Source: a virus
IMG/VR virus record: IMGVR_UViG_3300035137_000026
Span: 124,001-188,000 of that record
Length of the DNA: 64,000 nucleotides
Direction: 5' to 3' (one strand)
Part shown: in pieces, positions 1 to 9,929 of the stretch
Numbering within the stretch: the first letter of the stretch is position 1
How the letters are laid out: each line of letters starts with the position of its first letter
Program-made: the position numbers and the translations under genes
The notes under the pieces: generated by a model
What the model was told of the DNA's origin: nothing
Database searches by the model: none
Seen by the model: only the letters and a program-made list of their open reading frames with translations

Positions 1-2
1 AT

Positions 3-3000
3 TTGCTATATGCTGATCCTACTCTGGGTGGCGGGTACTTCTTTGGAGACTCCTTCAATAGTGCCGAGAAAATTGAGGTGGGTTCTGATCTACTAGACAC
101 AGACGAGTGCTTTATCGGACAGAATGAGGGAGTTATTCTTCTTCCACTAGATGGAGATCCGGACGCACCGAGAATCAAATCCTATACAATAAACAAGCCT
201 AGCAATGGAAGTGCTGGAAATAATTACGAAACTGATGTTTTGGGCAAAGATGAGATTGAGGCTATCGGAGATAGTGAGCCCAATACTTGGTATGAGTATG
301 AGCGGGTGACAGCCTACGAGTCCGATACACCGCTTGTCTTTGACCTAACCATTACCCTCGACAAGATCTCAGTTATTAATCATATACATATTAACCCTAT
401 TAACTTCGGAACGCCATCGCCGGTGTCCATCGTGACGCTCGAGACCTCTAAAGATGGCCTTGAGTATGTGTCGGTTAAGGACGAGGTGCCAATCAAAGAC
501 TTCGTTTCAGAAGAGGAAGACAATGTATTTGATCTGTCGCCAGCTACCGCAAAGTATGCTGGTCAAGGGTTCTACTCCTTCCTGCCTCGGAAGGCTCAGT
601 TTGTGCATGTCGTTCTGGAACAATACACACCTTATGCTATTAATACGATAGACGGTTCGCTTCTCCGCTATGCTATTGGCATCAGAGATATCAATATTCT
701 GGGTCGCAGGTTCAAGACAGAAGGCTCTCTGATCTCTGTGCCAGTGAATATTGGCGAGGAAGCTCGTAAGATCGCCCTGTGGGCCTCTGAGAACCCCGTA
801 GAGGTTAGCATGCTGTCTGATATCACTCATGCTATTTCAGAGAATGACGGAGCTACCTGGAGGCCCATACAGCCCCAGAGACGCTCTGGGTTCGATGTAC
901 CTGAGGTGATTGACTATAACACCATTGCAAAAGGTGCCATTGAGACAGATATTGCAGTTAAAACTCTTCGTCATAAAATAAGCATGACTAGAAACACCGA
1001 TGCGTTCTCGGGTAACGTGACTCTCAAAGAAGAGAAAGAAACCAACATTGATGTGCTGAACGTACCTACAGGCGGAGACTTCTCCTTCACAACTACTCAG
1101 CCTCCTATCAGGGAAACTGTTAGGGTGATACTCCCGTTCTACGGAAGCTTCTCCTGTCCCACTGCAGCATATGGTCCTTCCATAGTTGGCCAATCACAGC
1201 CAATGGATCTAGACTTCCTCGAGTTCAATGTGGATGTACCGGCTATCGGCACTCTAAGATATAAGCTACCGTTTAAGAACATTCCTAATCTGCCTGAGCA
1301 TATTCGGGTATTTGTGAATGGCGAACAAATAGAATACTGCTCTAAGAGCGATGAAGGTATCGGCAGCGTGTCTGGCACACAGTCTTTTACCAGCTATGAT
1401 GTGGTGGATGAGAATAGCAAAGTCTATTTCCTGAATAAGGGTGGTGCAGAAATACAATTTGGCTGGACAGATGCGGCTGGTATTCTTAGAGGGTTTCTTC
1501 CTCCTACAGGTGCCAAGATTGAGGTATGTCTGGATGGAGACAACCCTCGTCTCGAGCTAACAGATGCAGGCTATGTTCTATTGCTCGCTGGAAGTAGCGA
1601 TGGCTTTAAGGAGAACGTCAGCTTAATATCTATGAACAATCTGTCAGACGAAGAAGCAGTTGATGTGGCTATTGAGATTCCAGCTGGGCGGGACAAGGTG
1701 GAAATCTCTAGTTCACAGCCGGTAAACACGAGTGCTTTGTCGTCCAAGAAGAGGCTAAAGTTTCCTGCCAAGGCAGGCTATAAAACCATGTATGATTCCA
1801 CCCAGGTAACCAGAACACTATCTCCAATTAATATTCCACAATCCCGTCTACTGGTTGATAGTTCTTCTGATCCTGTAGAGGAAGAACTAGATCAGGGCAT
1901 GCAGACTATCGTTCTAGAAGCTGAAGATGGCATGCTGCCTCCAGTCTTCCTTGAGGATATGGACACATGGCAGATTGTAGAATACGATATTGATACTGGA
2001 GAGCCACTGATATCAGGCCTACAGTTCACAAACAAAGTAGAATATATTGATGGCCGACAAGAGCTGATGACGTGGAGTGGCACCGAGTGGGAGTCCGATC
2101 CATCAGCTTATAGCTTTGATGCTTACTCTGGCCGGGTCTATACCGGCAGTTTGCCGTACACAGATCGGAAGACAATGTTCCATTGTAAGGCTCTGTCGGT
2201 GACAGTAGTTCCACCAGACAAGTGGGAATACTACAAAACATCTGTTCACGGTCGCATGAATACACAGAAAATCGTGATCAATCCAGAGTATGTAGTAACA
2301 CACACAAGAATTATGGCTGTGGATGGTACCTCGACGCCAGTTCAGAGTGTAGAGTTAATTGGAGAGCAGGATAAGGGGCACGACTGGTTCAAGCAGAAGT
2401 TGGTTAAAGGTACCGTTGTCATGGACGATAGCTTGTTCCCAGAAAGCGTGAAGCGTAAGGAAGTCCCGTACATTGATGGGTATACAGAGTTACACGACAC
2501 TGTACAGATTGAAAATGAGGAAATTGTCTTTACGCCTATCGGCGGTAACCTTTACACATACACACTAGAGCTAATCAGCGATAGCCAGGCTATCGTTGGG
2601 CAGCCAGGCTTTGCTGCTGTGCGTTCAACGATCAATCCTGTTACTGAGGAAAGCCTATTTGTGGTCTATTCAGCCACAACACCTAGTGCTCCAGGCGAAT
2701 GGACCTTCGAGACTCAGGTAGATGGCTCCTGCTTGATAACCGTATACGTACATGCATCGGTCGACCCAACAGAGAGAGACCATACGGCCAGCTACAAATA
2801 TGCCGTGATTGATCCTGGCGTTGATATGGATGGTCTGTACTCTGTTGACTATGAGACTGGCACTATGCACTTTGCTACTGCTATTGAGCTATCTGGTAAT
2901 ATACAGTATGAAGTATCTGCTTATTCAGCCTTCTATAATATTGCTGAGATTGTGCCTGATGGCGACATCAAAGAGATTGATGAAGAAGGTATGAAGATTA

Positions 3001-3197
3001 CACTGAGTACTGCTTTGGGTATGAGATTCCTGAAGATGACTACAGCTATGAAGGCTCGGCCTGCCTATGCCAAAGTGGTCTATGACTACTACAAGAAGTC
3101 TACTGAGTCTCTAGCAGATTTAGAACCATACTTCTCACCAATCTGTAAAGACATCGCATTGAAGGCTGTAACGGTGAGCACGATAGAGGAGTTATAA
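3..3197 (+). CDS. Large tail/baseplate-like structural protein (5' partial)
   Basis: The frame is open from the left edge, so the true start probably lies outside the window; at least 1064 residues are present. The protein is rich in beta-strand, Gly, Asp and Ser/Thr, with no enzymatic motif I recognise. Around residues 105-215 it has a discoidin (F5/8 type C)-like pattern: strands ending in TSKDG, then a long acidic loop and a strand reading FVHVVLEQ. Such jelly-roll modules are common in phage tail and baseplate proteins. It overlaps the next gene by one base (TAATG), so the two are probably translated together as part of a virion operon. The structural role is inferred from composition, size and neighbours; the exact position in the particle is unknown. 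Confidence 0.7.
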   Translation: MLYADPTLGGGYFFGDSFNSAEKIEVGSDLLDTDECFIGQNEGVILLPLDGDPDAPRIKSYTINKPSNGSAGNNYETDVLGKDEIEAIGDSEPNTWYEYERVTAYESDTPLVFDLTITLDKISVINHIHINPINFGTPSPVSIVTLETSKDGLEYVSVKDEVPIKDFVSEEEDNVFDLSPATAKYAGQGFYSFLPRKAQFVHVVLEQYTPYAINTIDGSLLRYAIGIRDINILGRRFKTEGSLISVPVNIGEEARKIALWASENPVEVSMLSDITHAISENDGATWRPIQPQRRSGFDVPEVIDYNTIAKGAIETDIAVKTLRHKISMTRNTDAFSGNVTLKEEKETNIDVLNVPTGGDFSFTTTQPPIRETVRVILPFYGSFSCPTAAYGPSIVGQSQPMDLDFLEFNVDVPAIGTLRYKLPFKNIPNLPEHIRVFVNGEQIEYCSKSDEGIGSVSGTQSFTSYDVVDENSKVYFLNKGGAEIQFGWTDAAGILRGFLPPTGAKIEVCLDGDNPRLELTDAGYVLLLAGSSDGFKENVSLISMNNLSDEEAVDVAIEIPAGRDKVEISSSQPVNTSALSSKKRLKFPAKAGYKTMYDSTQVTRTLSPINIPQSRLLVDSSSDPVEEELDQGMQTIVLEAEDGMLPPVFLEDMDTWQIVEYDIDTGEPLISGLQFTNKVEYIDGRQELMTWSGTEWESDPSAYSFDAYSGRVYTGSLPYTDRKTMFHCKALSVTVVPPDKWEYYKTSVHGRMNTQKIVINPEYVVTHTRIMAVDGTSTPVQSVELIGEQDKGHDWFKQKLVKGTVVMDDSLFPESVKRKEVPYIDGYTELHDTVQIENEEIVFTPIGGNLYTYTLELISDSQAIVGQPGFAAVRSTINPVTEESLFVVYSATTPSAPGEWTFETQVDGSCLITVYVHASVDPTERDHTASYKYAVIDPGVDMDGLYSVDYETGTMHFATAIELSGNIQYEVSAYSAFYNIAEIVPDGDIKEIDEEGMKITLSTALGMRFLKMTTAMKARPAYAKVVYDYYKKSTESLADLEPYFSPICKDIALKAVTVSTIEEL

Positions 3198-5377
3198 TGG
3201 CATCGCTAGCTACAACATACAAAGAGTACATTCTAGAGCAGTTAATGCTTAAGTATCTATATGATGGTGAGATTCCCACATCAGACGACATCGAGGATGA
3301 TCTAGAAACCTATATGGAAGTTCATCCTGACATGGACGAACCAGCCTCAAAGAGATTTGACTGGTCCGTCAAGCCCGGAGAGAACTCAAGAGCTAGTAAG
3401 ATCCAAGATATCGCTCATTATGTATCCCAGGATGTAGGTGTTGTAACAAGAGAATTCTATCGGATTGCCGAGGTGTCAAGTCGGTTCTATGATCGCTGGT
3501 CTTCTGAGATGAAGCGTCTGAGTGGTTTTGCTCGTAAGCTCGAGCAGAGAGCTGACTCTCTATTGTTGCTGGCGGGTGATACTACAGGATTCTTTGCATA
3601 TGTTGGCGATGTGTTTGCTGACATGTCGAAGGTGGACACAGAGCTAACTGATGCTCGAGTAGACCTACATGAGACGGCGGTCACCATCAACCCATCACAC
3701 GACGAGCTTACAGGACAGGGAGCCCTACTAGACCTGGGGGACATGACAGAGAACGATGTGTCCTTTACGCCCTTGTCCCAGCATCCAGGCATTGCATACA
3801 TGACAACAGGCGACGGCAACATGCTGTCTAATATCTTTGAGACAAATAGCTCCACCTGGGTCGGCCGGGTGGTGTCTGACAGTGCTGGTGATATGGTATG
3901 CGAGCTAAAGGCAAGACTGTCTAATAATACAGATCTGGAGGTCTCTCGTATTGCAGTTGAATTTGTCGGCCCGTTGGGAACAACAAGCTCTACGGTAACA
4001 TGCCTCTATTCTGAGGACGGTTACGTTTGGAACTTAGTTCCTTCTGTAAATGCCACCAAGACCCTAGAGCGTAATATGTCCTGGATCTTCTCTCTAACTA
4101 CCATGAGATGGGTCAAGTTCATATTTCGGAAGACAGCTCCGGACAACGTGGACAACGAGTATATTTTCTCTATTTCCTATGTCAGAATCTATGGTAATGA
4201 TTACGATTCAGATGTGGGTAACACCTTCTACTCAACAGCTATGCAGGCTCTCGATGCAGAGAGCAATCCAATCCTCTTCTCTCTGGTAGCGCTCAATACA
4301 TGTCAAGAGACTCCAGCAAATACAGGAATCACTTACTACTTGTCTGCATCAAGGGATGGAGATATCTGGACTGACTGGATGGGTATTAGCCACTCGGAAG
4401 CTGATGAGGTGTTGTATCCTAAGATTATTAATCTAAGTGGTGCCAACTGGAAGGACAATACAGAGTTTGACGACATCACACTCCTTAATGACACAGTTAC
4501 GGCTAGCAGCGTGGCTCAAATGCAGCTGACTAATGAATTCAGCAACACCACGCTTGACCTTCTTGGTTATAAGTTCAAGAATACTTCCTTTGGTGTTGTC
4601 AACACAGCCATCACGGTGAGCGAAGGTGAGGATCCAGATCTGATTGGTAACAGTGTAGTCGTCTGGCGTAATGTTCGATACCGTCCAGACACAGACTATC
4701 CAGATACCCTGACCGTTCGAAGTAACCCACGGGGATGGGGTATTAATGGCAGTGACTACGTCTGCTATTTTGAAGTGGTAGACTCTGATGGAATCATCCT
4801 TGATTTCGGTGAGCGTACATGCACGATTGACGGTGCCCCATATAGTGGCGTCGTTCAGGTCGATTCTGGTATTCACAAGTTCACAACCCAAGCAGAAAAT
4901 TGGTTTGACATCGCAGATAATATTACGGATGGAGGCTATGCTTCACCTAGCCACGTAGGCTCAACAGAAGAGCTAGAAGCCCTTGATCCTCTGTATCCGT
5001 ATAACCACAAACTAATTATTGAAGGATTCCCGTATGTTACTGGATTCCAGGGCGAGAAAGCCTACACAGGAACAGATATATCTGCAGAGTTCTATGCAAC
5101 TCGTACTAGCTTATTTGACTTAGAAAACAACCATGATACCTACGGATACTTCTCCGTCAGGAGGGTAGGCTCAGAGAGCAGCCCCACTCTAGCCGTAATT
5201 ATGCATTACGATGCCAGCAATCCTGACTATGCCAATGAATTAAATGTAGTTAAGTGGCGCTCCGGAGCAAGCGACACCACTATGTATAAGTATGCTAAAC
5301 TTAAAGCAGTTCTTTGGACCAACGATGCTGGTGTTACACCATCATTGACATCCTACAGGCTGAAGCTGGGGATGTAG
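3197..5377 (+). CDS. Tail structural protein with discoidin-like module
   Basis: A 726-residue protein whose ATG overlaps the preceding stop (TAATG). The first ~160 residues are mostly helical and include a charged, possibly coiled-coil stretch (about 95-160). From about 235 to 335 lies a beta-rich segment resembling a discoidin/galactose-binding fold (YSEDGYVWN, then MRWVKFIF, then VRIYGND), a pattern that also occurs in the protein encoded just upstream. The rest is beta-rich without known catalytic residues. Position between a large tail protein and fibre-like genes supports a baseplate or tail role. No specific family is recognised; assignment is by context and fold impression. Confidence 0.65.
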   Translation: MASLATTYKEYILEQLMLKYLYDGEIPTSDDIEDDLETYMEVHPDMDEPASKRFDWSVKPGENSRASKIQDIAHYVSQDVGVVTREFYRIAEVSSRFYDRWSSEMKRLSGFARKLEQRADSLLLLAGDTTGFFAYVGDVFADMSKVDTELTDARVDLHETAVTINPSHDELTGQGALLDLGDMTENDVSFTPLSQHPGIAYMTTGDGNMLSNIFETNSSTWVGRVVSDSAGDMVCELKARLSNNTDLEVSRIAVEFVGPLGTTSSTVTCLYSEDGYVWNLVPSVNATKTLERNMSWIFSLTTMRWVKFIFRKTAPDNVDNEYIFSISYVRIYGNDYDSDVGNTFYSTAMQALDAESNPILFSLVALNTCQETPANTGITYYLSASRDGDIWTDWMGISHSEADEVLYPKIINLSGANWKDNTEFDDITLLNDTVTASSVAQMQLTNEFSNTTLDLLGYKFKNTSFGVVNTAITVSEGEDPDLIGNSVVVWRNVRYRPDTDYPDTLTVRSNPRGWGINGSDYVCYFEVVDSDGIILDFGERTCTIDGAPYSGVVQVDSGIHKFTTQAENWFDIADNITDGGYASPSHVGSTEELEALDPLYPYNHKLIIEGFPYVTGFQGEKAYTGTDISAEFYATRTSLFDLENNHDTYGYFSVRRVGSESSPTLAVIMHYDASNPDYANELNVVKWRSGASDTTMYKYAKLKAVLWTNDAGVTPSLTSYRLKLGM

Positions 5378-5412
5378 TCAGTATTAGGGTATAATAGATT
5401 CGGAGGCTTGTA

Positions 5413-6852
5413 ATGACAACGACATATGGATTCAACTGGTCGTGGGTGAGCAATACTGATGCAACTTTGAATAAATCAGGTGTGGTGTACCAAGGCGGCG
5501 GGACAATCTATGCATTTCGCCAGCCCTCTGGCGGAGCAATTAGCTCAGCTGATCTTACTGCATTTGGCAAGTCGGTAGGACAGAATCTACAGAAGGTTCA
5601 CAGTGATTGGCGGACATACATTCGCCCAATTCTGAATTCCCTACCAGCAGGCAACGCTGACACACGATGGAGTACAGAGATTGGCAAGGGACTGCCCAGT
5701 AAGATTGACTGTTTTGCTTATGGTGTCCAGGGAACAACACTATTTGTGTTCAATGATGCTACTAGCAGCAAAGCAGATGGTAGATACTGGGACTCTACAG
5801 AGTATCGTCCCAAGACTATCGCAGAAGCCTTCGAAGATGTCTACCAGGCGCTCTCAGAGATTGAGACAACGTTAGATGACGATACTACGGTAGATTTAGA
5901 CCCACTGTGGGCTGCTATCGGTGAGGCCTATCGAGATACTGATAGGGCCACAACAGTAGGAAGCCTGGATAGTCGTGTTGGTACACTTGAGACGTATATC
6001 TCACAGCTAAACGACGACATCTATGAGCCTACAACATACCCTTACCAGATCGGGACTCCTCTACCATATAGCATTGCTACAATGCTCAATGAGCTGTTGG
6101 TTCTTCATAACTCAGGTGGTTGGGGAGCAGATCCGAGTGATGTGAGTCATGCTGGCATTATGCCTAGTGCACATACGCACGCATTCGATGAGGTGCTTCC
6201 TCCTCCAGCGCCGGCCAACACCCAAGGCCGCTCTGGTTCCTATACAACACTAGAGAATGAGGTCCTTAGACTACGATGGGAAATTCAACGTACTCGAGGC
6301 TCTACAAGTTGGTACTCGGACGTTACCTACCCTTATGGTGGAGTGGCCGACCTTAAGAACCACATCTTGGCTGTAGGCAGCGGTACACCATCAGCCAGCA
6401 ACCCACATGGTCAGAACTACATCGACATGGGAGTTGACACTTACCTGGATGCAATTGTTTCTTTTACGGGGATGTCTAACTACACAGACTCGAACCCCAC
6501 TTACACAAGTACCAACTATATTACACAGAGTGACTCTCTACAGGATGCTGTTAGCGATCTGGATGCAGCATTATACTCAGCCCTCGGTACAGCGGTCGTT
6601 CGCATGGACTATGGTCCATATGATCGCTCTGGACTCTCAGAGACTGAGAGAATGCAGAATCCTATTGTTGTAAGCCATAGCTTCAGCCGTAAGCCTGTGA
6701 TCAACGTGATCGACGCCGCACCGGAGGATGGTGCCGACTATTGGGGCATGTACAGCTCTCCTGACTACGACGTGGAAATTGACTATCCAAATAACGACAC
6801 ATTCAGAGTATGGACCGATGCAGCCATCGTTGAGATAATTGCATTCTTCTAG
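5413..6852 (+). CDS. Tail fibre-like protein
   Basis: 479 residues, preceded by a clear ribosome binding site (GGAGG, 6 bases before ATG). The middle contains a His-x-His motif (SAHTHAFDEV), which in many phage fibres sits in metal-binding shaft or tip regions. The C-terminus (HSFSRKPVINVID, ending in VEIIAFF) matches the general pattern of a small domain found at the ends of phage fibre proteins, where HN/HS-x-x-x-x-P-x-V-x-V-x-D begins a beta-sandwich. Helical linker segments lie near residues 140-220. The likely role is host recognition or a fibre connector. Which receptor it binds cannot be read from the sequence. Confidence 0.6.
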   Translation: MTTTYGFNWSWVSNTDATLNKSGVVYQGGGTIYAFRQPSGGAISSADLTAFGKSVGQNLQKVHSDWRTYIRPILNSLPAGNADTRWSTEIGKGLPSKIDCFAYGVQGTTLFVFNDATSSKADGRYWDSTEYRPKTIAEAFEDVYQALSEIETTLDDDTTVDLDPLWAAIGEAYRDTDRATTVGSLDSRVGTLETYISQLNDDIYEPTTYPYQIGTPLPYSIATMLNELLVLHNSGGWGADPSDVSHAGIMPSAHTHAFDEVLPPPAPANTQGRSGSYTTLENEVLRLRWEIQRTRGSTSWYSDVTYPYGGVADLKNHILAVGSGTPSASNPHGQNYIDMGVDTYLDAIVSFTGMSNYTDSNPTYTSTNYITQSDSLQDAVSDLDAALYSALGTAVVRMDYGPYDRSGLSETERMQNPIVVSHSFSRKPVINVIDAAPEDGADYWGMYSSPDYDVEIDYPNNDTFRVWTDAAIVEIIAFF

Positions 6853-6863
6853 GAGGGGTTTGA

Positions 6864-8783
6864 ATGGCAGGAACAAGGCTAGATAGATCTAATAGAGGCA
6901 AGGTGTCGTTTGGCACTGGTGCTCCTAGTTCATCTACTAGAGGCAATATTTATCTAGATGAGTCGAGTGGACTCTTGTATGTGAAGTCTGGGTCAACCTG
7001 GTACGTCTGTGGTGATAAGCTGTGGAACCTCGATGGCGGTAACATCGTTAATCGGAATAATTATCCACTTAAAATAACAGCTAGCGACGACTCTGAATTT
7101 ACTCTTAGCTCTAACAGCTCCTCAGATACTAGACTCACATTGGGGTCGGTTAATGCCGGCTCTGGTAGTGCTGAGCTATATATTGGTGGGTCTGAGACAG
7201 ATGAGCTTAACATCTCTGCCGTGACCTTCTTTATGCTTGGCTCCAATTCTTCGTATCTAGGAGTCAATGACGTAACGGTTTCAGATCTAACACTTACTGT
7301 AGACTGTTCAAACAACGGTGCTGGAGATGCACACGTTAAGATTGCAGGAGACAATAGTGTATCCTTGTGGACTGGCGAAAGCGATGGCTCGACAATTGCA
7401 CTATATGTCTCTGAGGTAGGAGCCGTTGGTATTGGAGCCGATCCGGGAAACTACGGAGTGGAGAGAGGTAGCCTAATTGTTGGCGATCTTACCTCGGGAA
7501 TGGCTGGGGCTGCCCTAAACATATGCGATATTACAAGCGTAGGAAATGTCAGCACATTCCGCCGAGATAGCAATACACTCAAGATCAACGAATATACCGC
7601 AACGACTGTAACAGAGTGGTATGACGGTGACTTCCCTAGCACAAGTCTTATCTATCGGCTGGATGGATCTGGTCATCACCATGCGGTTGACGGAACTACC
7701 AACCTACCTGCTTACAGTTTCATAAACAATGTAACAGCTGGGATGTATTACAACGACACTGATACTAGGTTAGAATGGAGTATTTCAACCAACCTGTTGA
7801 TGTATCTTAATTACAATGACGGACTAAGAGTGACGCTTGGTAACGGAACGGTTAACTTTTTGATTTCTGGAAACCAGATCTTTGACTGTAGTCTTACTGA
7901 AGTTGTTGTTAATAATGGCGGGCTTGATTCAGTAGACCTCCGTGTCGAGAGTGATAATTACAACAATATGCTGCGTGTAAATGCAGAATATGACCTCGTA
8001 GCCATCAGTAAGGATGGCGGTTGGACTACTGGCGGCCCCGCCGATGCGGCTCTAAATATATGCGACCACACAATGTTGCTAGGAGATGTAATCTACGACG
8101 TAGATTTTACAGATGCTACTTACTCAACTATTTCTCGTGTTCGTGCTCTAAGCATTAAGATGATTCCAACCGGTCTTAACGCCGGGGAAGATGCCCTGAC
8201 CAACTATACATTTGGTAATGGTACCTGGTTGACGGATTGTGGACCCACAGGAACGTGGACATATTCTTCCGGCTGGGTTATTCCCGGACAGACAGGTCGT
8301 GATATTGGATGTGCCCTAATCTTCCCTCTGATTCGCACTGGTAACTGGGAGTTTAAGGTTACATTTAGTACAGTTGCTCACACCGCATCTGATGAGACAC
8401 ACATCTCTCTTGGTGTAATATCTGTCGGTAACTTTACACCATTCCATACAGTTGCGGTATGTACATCAGCTGGAATTGCTGCTCCGCAGTTCTGTACATC
8501 CAACGGCAATGGTGGCTTTAATATGCAGCAGTCGGCTGGGTCGGCTGGCAGTTTGCCAGGCACCTTCTCGCTAGGTATACGGTATGAAAATGGCTGCTTC
8601 TTCCAATGGAATAACACTACTGGATCATGGCACACAACTGCATGGTCTGGTGTATTTGGAACTTCAGGAGGATGGTCTCAGTTTGGTATCGATCATCTTT
8701 ACTTCCTTGCAAGCAGCGAGGATGTGCTACAGTCCTCAAAAGATGTAACAGTAACAAACGTATACTTCGAATATCTAAACTAA
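6864..8783 (+). CDS. Tail fibre/appendage protein with internal AALNICD repeat
   Basis: 639 residues with a GGAGG ribosome binding site before ATG. The N-terminus (RSNRGKVSFGTG, then TRGNIYLDESSGLLYVKSG) is typical of phage fibres and appendages. The body is Asn/Ser/Gly-rich beta-structure, consistent with a beta-helical shaft. The motif AALNICD occurs twice, near residues 217 and 397, each after a Gly/Ala-rich turn, which points to repeated structural units. The last ~200 residues (from about 440) look like a separate beta-sandwich, lectin-like domain (SLGVISVGNF, GCFFQWNNTTG) that could bind carbohydrate. The fibre role is inferred from composition and position. Confidence 0.6.
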   Translation: MAGTRLDRSNRGKVSFGTGAPSSSTRGNIYLDESSGLLYVKSGSTWYVCGDKLWNLDGGNIVNRNNYPLKITASDDSEFTLSSNSSSDTRLTLGSVNAGSGSAELYIGGSETDELNISAVTFFMLGSNSSYLGVNDVTVSDLTLTVDCSNNGAGDAHVKIAGDNSVSLWTGESDGSTIALYVSEVGAVGIGADPGNYGVERGSLIVGDLTSGMAGAALNICDITSVGNVSTFRRDSNTLKINEYTATTVTEWYDGDFPSTSLIYRLDGSGHHHAVDGTTNLPAYSFINNVTAGMYYNDTDTRLEWSISTNLLMYLNYNDGLRVTLGNGTVNFLISGNQIFDCSLTEVVVNNGGLDSVDLRVESDNYNNMLRVNAEYDLVAISKDGGWTTGGPADAALNICDHTMLLGDVIYDVDFTDATYSTISRVRALSIKMIPTGLNAGEDALTNYTFGNGTWLTDCGPTGTWTYSSGWVIPGQTGRDIGCALIFPLIRTGNWEFKVTFSTVAHTASDETHISLGVISVGNFTPFHTVAVCTSAGIAAPQFCTSNGNGGFNMQQSAGSAGSLPGTFSLGIRYENGCFFQWNNTTGSWHTTAWSGVFGTSGGWSQFGIDHLYFLASSEDVLQSSKDVTVTNVYFEYLN

Positions 8784-8794
8784 GGAACTTCACT

Positions 8795-9148
8795 ATGTAT
8801 AATAAGTTTAGACAAGGGGTTATCGGCTGTATTAGGAAACCTACTCTTAAGGAACTTCGCCGGTCACTTGAGGCAGGTACTCGAGAAAAGATTGTCGATA
8901 AGCTTCGCAACACAGACCCTGTTGATGTGATTGTGGTCAGTAGTGATGAAGACAAAATCGATCTAAAACTTCAGAGAGAGCAGGAAGAAGCTGAAGAAAA
9001 TGCTTGTATTGAGTCGCTTGTAGAAGAAGTATATGGTGGTCTACTGGTGGCAGAGATCTCCGTCGAGGAGATTCCCACCAAGAAACCTAAGCGTAAGAAG
9101 AGAACTACAAAGAAGAGAGTTACGAAGAAGACTACTGAAGCTTCCTAG
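8795..9148 (+). CDS. Small protein with Lys-rich C-terminal tail
   Basis: 117 residues starting at the ATG a few bases after the upstream fibre gene, preceded by AAGGAAC. The frame is open further upstream, but that part overlaps the fibre gene and is not believed. The N-terminal half is helical and charged (TLKELRRSLEAGTREKIVD), followed by a short beta stretch (PVDVIVVSSDEDK), an acidic region, and a strongly basic tail of Lys/Arg/Thr (TKKPKRKKRTTKKR). Such tails often bind nucleic acid or the virion interior. No family is recognised. Its last 17 bases overlap the 3' end of the convergent gene on the other strand. Confidence 0.6.
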   Translation: MYNKFRQGVIGCIRKPTLKELRRSLEAGTREKIVDKLRNTDPVDVIVVSSDEDKIDLKLQREQEEAEENACIESLVEEVYGGLLVAEISVEEIPTKKPKRKKRTTKKRVTKKTTEAS

Positions 9149-9344
9149 CTAATTCCAACAGCTCCCGAGTCTCGGCCTCGAGCTGCTCTACGAGTTGTGT
9201 CAATTCCTCAATCCTATTCTGTCCAAGCACATTCAGTCTGTTTAGCTGGTTAATGCTCCCGCCTCCTTGGACGAGGACGGCAAGTTGTCTTACGGTAGTC
9301 TCTAGATCGTCTAGTCGCTTACGTTCTGTGGTAGTTAGCGCCAT
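9132..9344 (-). CDS. Small coiled-coil protein
   Basis: 70 residues, almost entirely heptad-like helix with a Gly-rich break in the middle (VQGGGSINQL) separating two coiled-coil segments. The C-terminal half (QLVEQLEAETRELLELARKL) is a strong coiled coil. It abuts the methyltransferase-like gene upstream (shared base at 9344). It is the last gene of the - strand block and converges with the + strand operon, their ends overlapping by 17 bases with no terminator visible between. Function unknown; an oligomerising structural or accessory protein is possible. Confidence 0.6.
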   Translation of the reverse strand: MALTTTERKRLDDLETTVRQLAVLVQGGGSINQLNRLNVLGQNRIEELTQLVEQLEAETRELLELARKLQ

Positions 9345-9919
9345 TAGTCTGTTCTCCTAAAGGTAGTATGTATCAACATATTGCCACGGTGGTTATCTTT
9401 AATGTGCTCGCTAGTGTATTCAGGGTGGTCTGCTAGAAACTTATCTACTGCTCGTCTGACGCCTCTAAGGAAATCATAGTCATCAACTAAAATCCACTCA
9501 CATACCTTATGTGATATTTCCATGTCATGAAGGCAGCCTTTGTAGGAATGGTCGCCATCAATATGTATAAAATCATATTTGCCACCATATAGTTCGTTAT
9601 TCCTTTGGCTGTCAAATAATACCAAGTTCACATTGAATTCCCTAAGGATTTTAGGTGCTAGGTCGGTAAAGAGTCCACTGACTCCCCCGTGAGCATTTCC
9701 GTTGTTGTCTAGGCCTATAAACTCAGCCTGATGACATGCACTTAGGAAAGCAAAAGCAGAGTATCCAGCTCGCACACCGATTTCACATATACGCTTGGGT
9801 TTCAAACGCTTGGCAATGGCGTGCTTGTTTCTGTAATAGTGTTCTACTTTAGGGTTTGTAGGGAAAGACTTTCTTTCGCCGTCCCACCACATTTCAGCCA
9901 ATTCATTCCACCAATCCAT
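9344..9919 (-). CDS. SAM-dependent methyltransferase (Methyltransf_24-like)
   Basis: 191 residues. The start at 9919 is chosen because TAAGGA, which overlaps the previous stop, lies 8 bases upstream; an upstream in-frame ATG would overlap that gene. Motif I is visible as ICEIGVRAGYSA (SAM-binding Gly loop), followed by an acidic strand end (FIGLDNNGN), then FIHIDGDHSYKGC and WILVDDYD, the pattern of the class I methyltransferase family annotated as Methyltransf_24 and seen in glycan-modifying enzymes. It sits at the end of a run of glycosyltransferase and sulfotransferase-like genes, so a sugar or glycan substrate is likely. The substrate is an inference. Confidence 0.75.
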   Translation of the reverse strand: MDWWNELAEMWWDGERKSFPTNPKVEHYYRNKHAIAKRLKPKRICEIGVRAGYSAFAFLSACHQAEFIGLDNNGNAHGGVSGLFTDLAPKILREFNVNLVLFDSQRNNELYGGKYDFIHIDGDHSYKGCLHDMEISHKVCEWILVDDYDFLRGVRRAVDKFLADHPEYTSEHIKDNHRGNMLIHTTFRRTD

Positions 9920-9929
9920 TATGTTTTCC

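Noticed and set aside
507-3291. Several long open frames on the - strand opposite the tail genes
   Set aside because: They have no ribosome sites, unlikely composition and lie fully within convincing structural genes on the + strand.
5345-5395. Promoter before the fibre gene at 5413 (TTGACA and TATAAT)
   Set aside because: The hexamers are 39 bases apart, far too distant for a sigma-70 promoter. No other -35 is present.
9100-9160. A bidirectional terminator between the convergent blocks
   Set aside because: The stops overlap and only a short GAAGCTTC palindrome is present, with no T-run.
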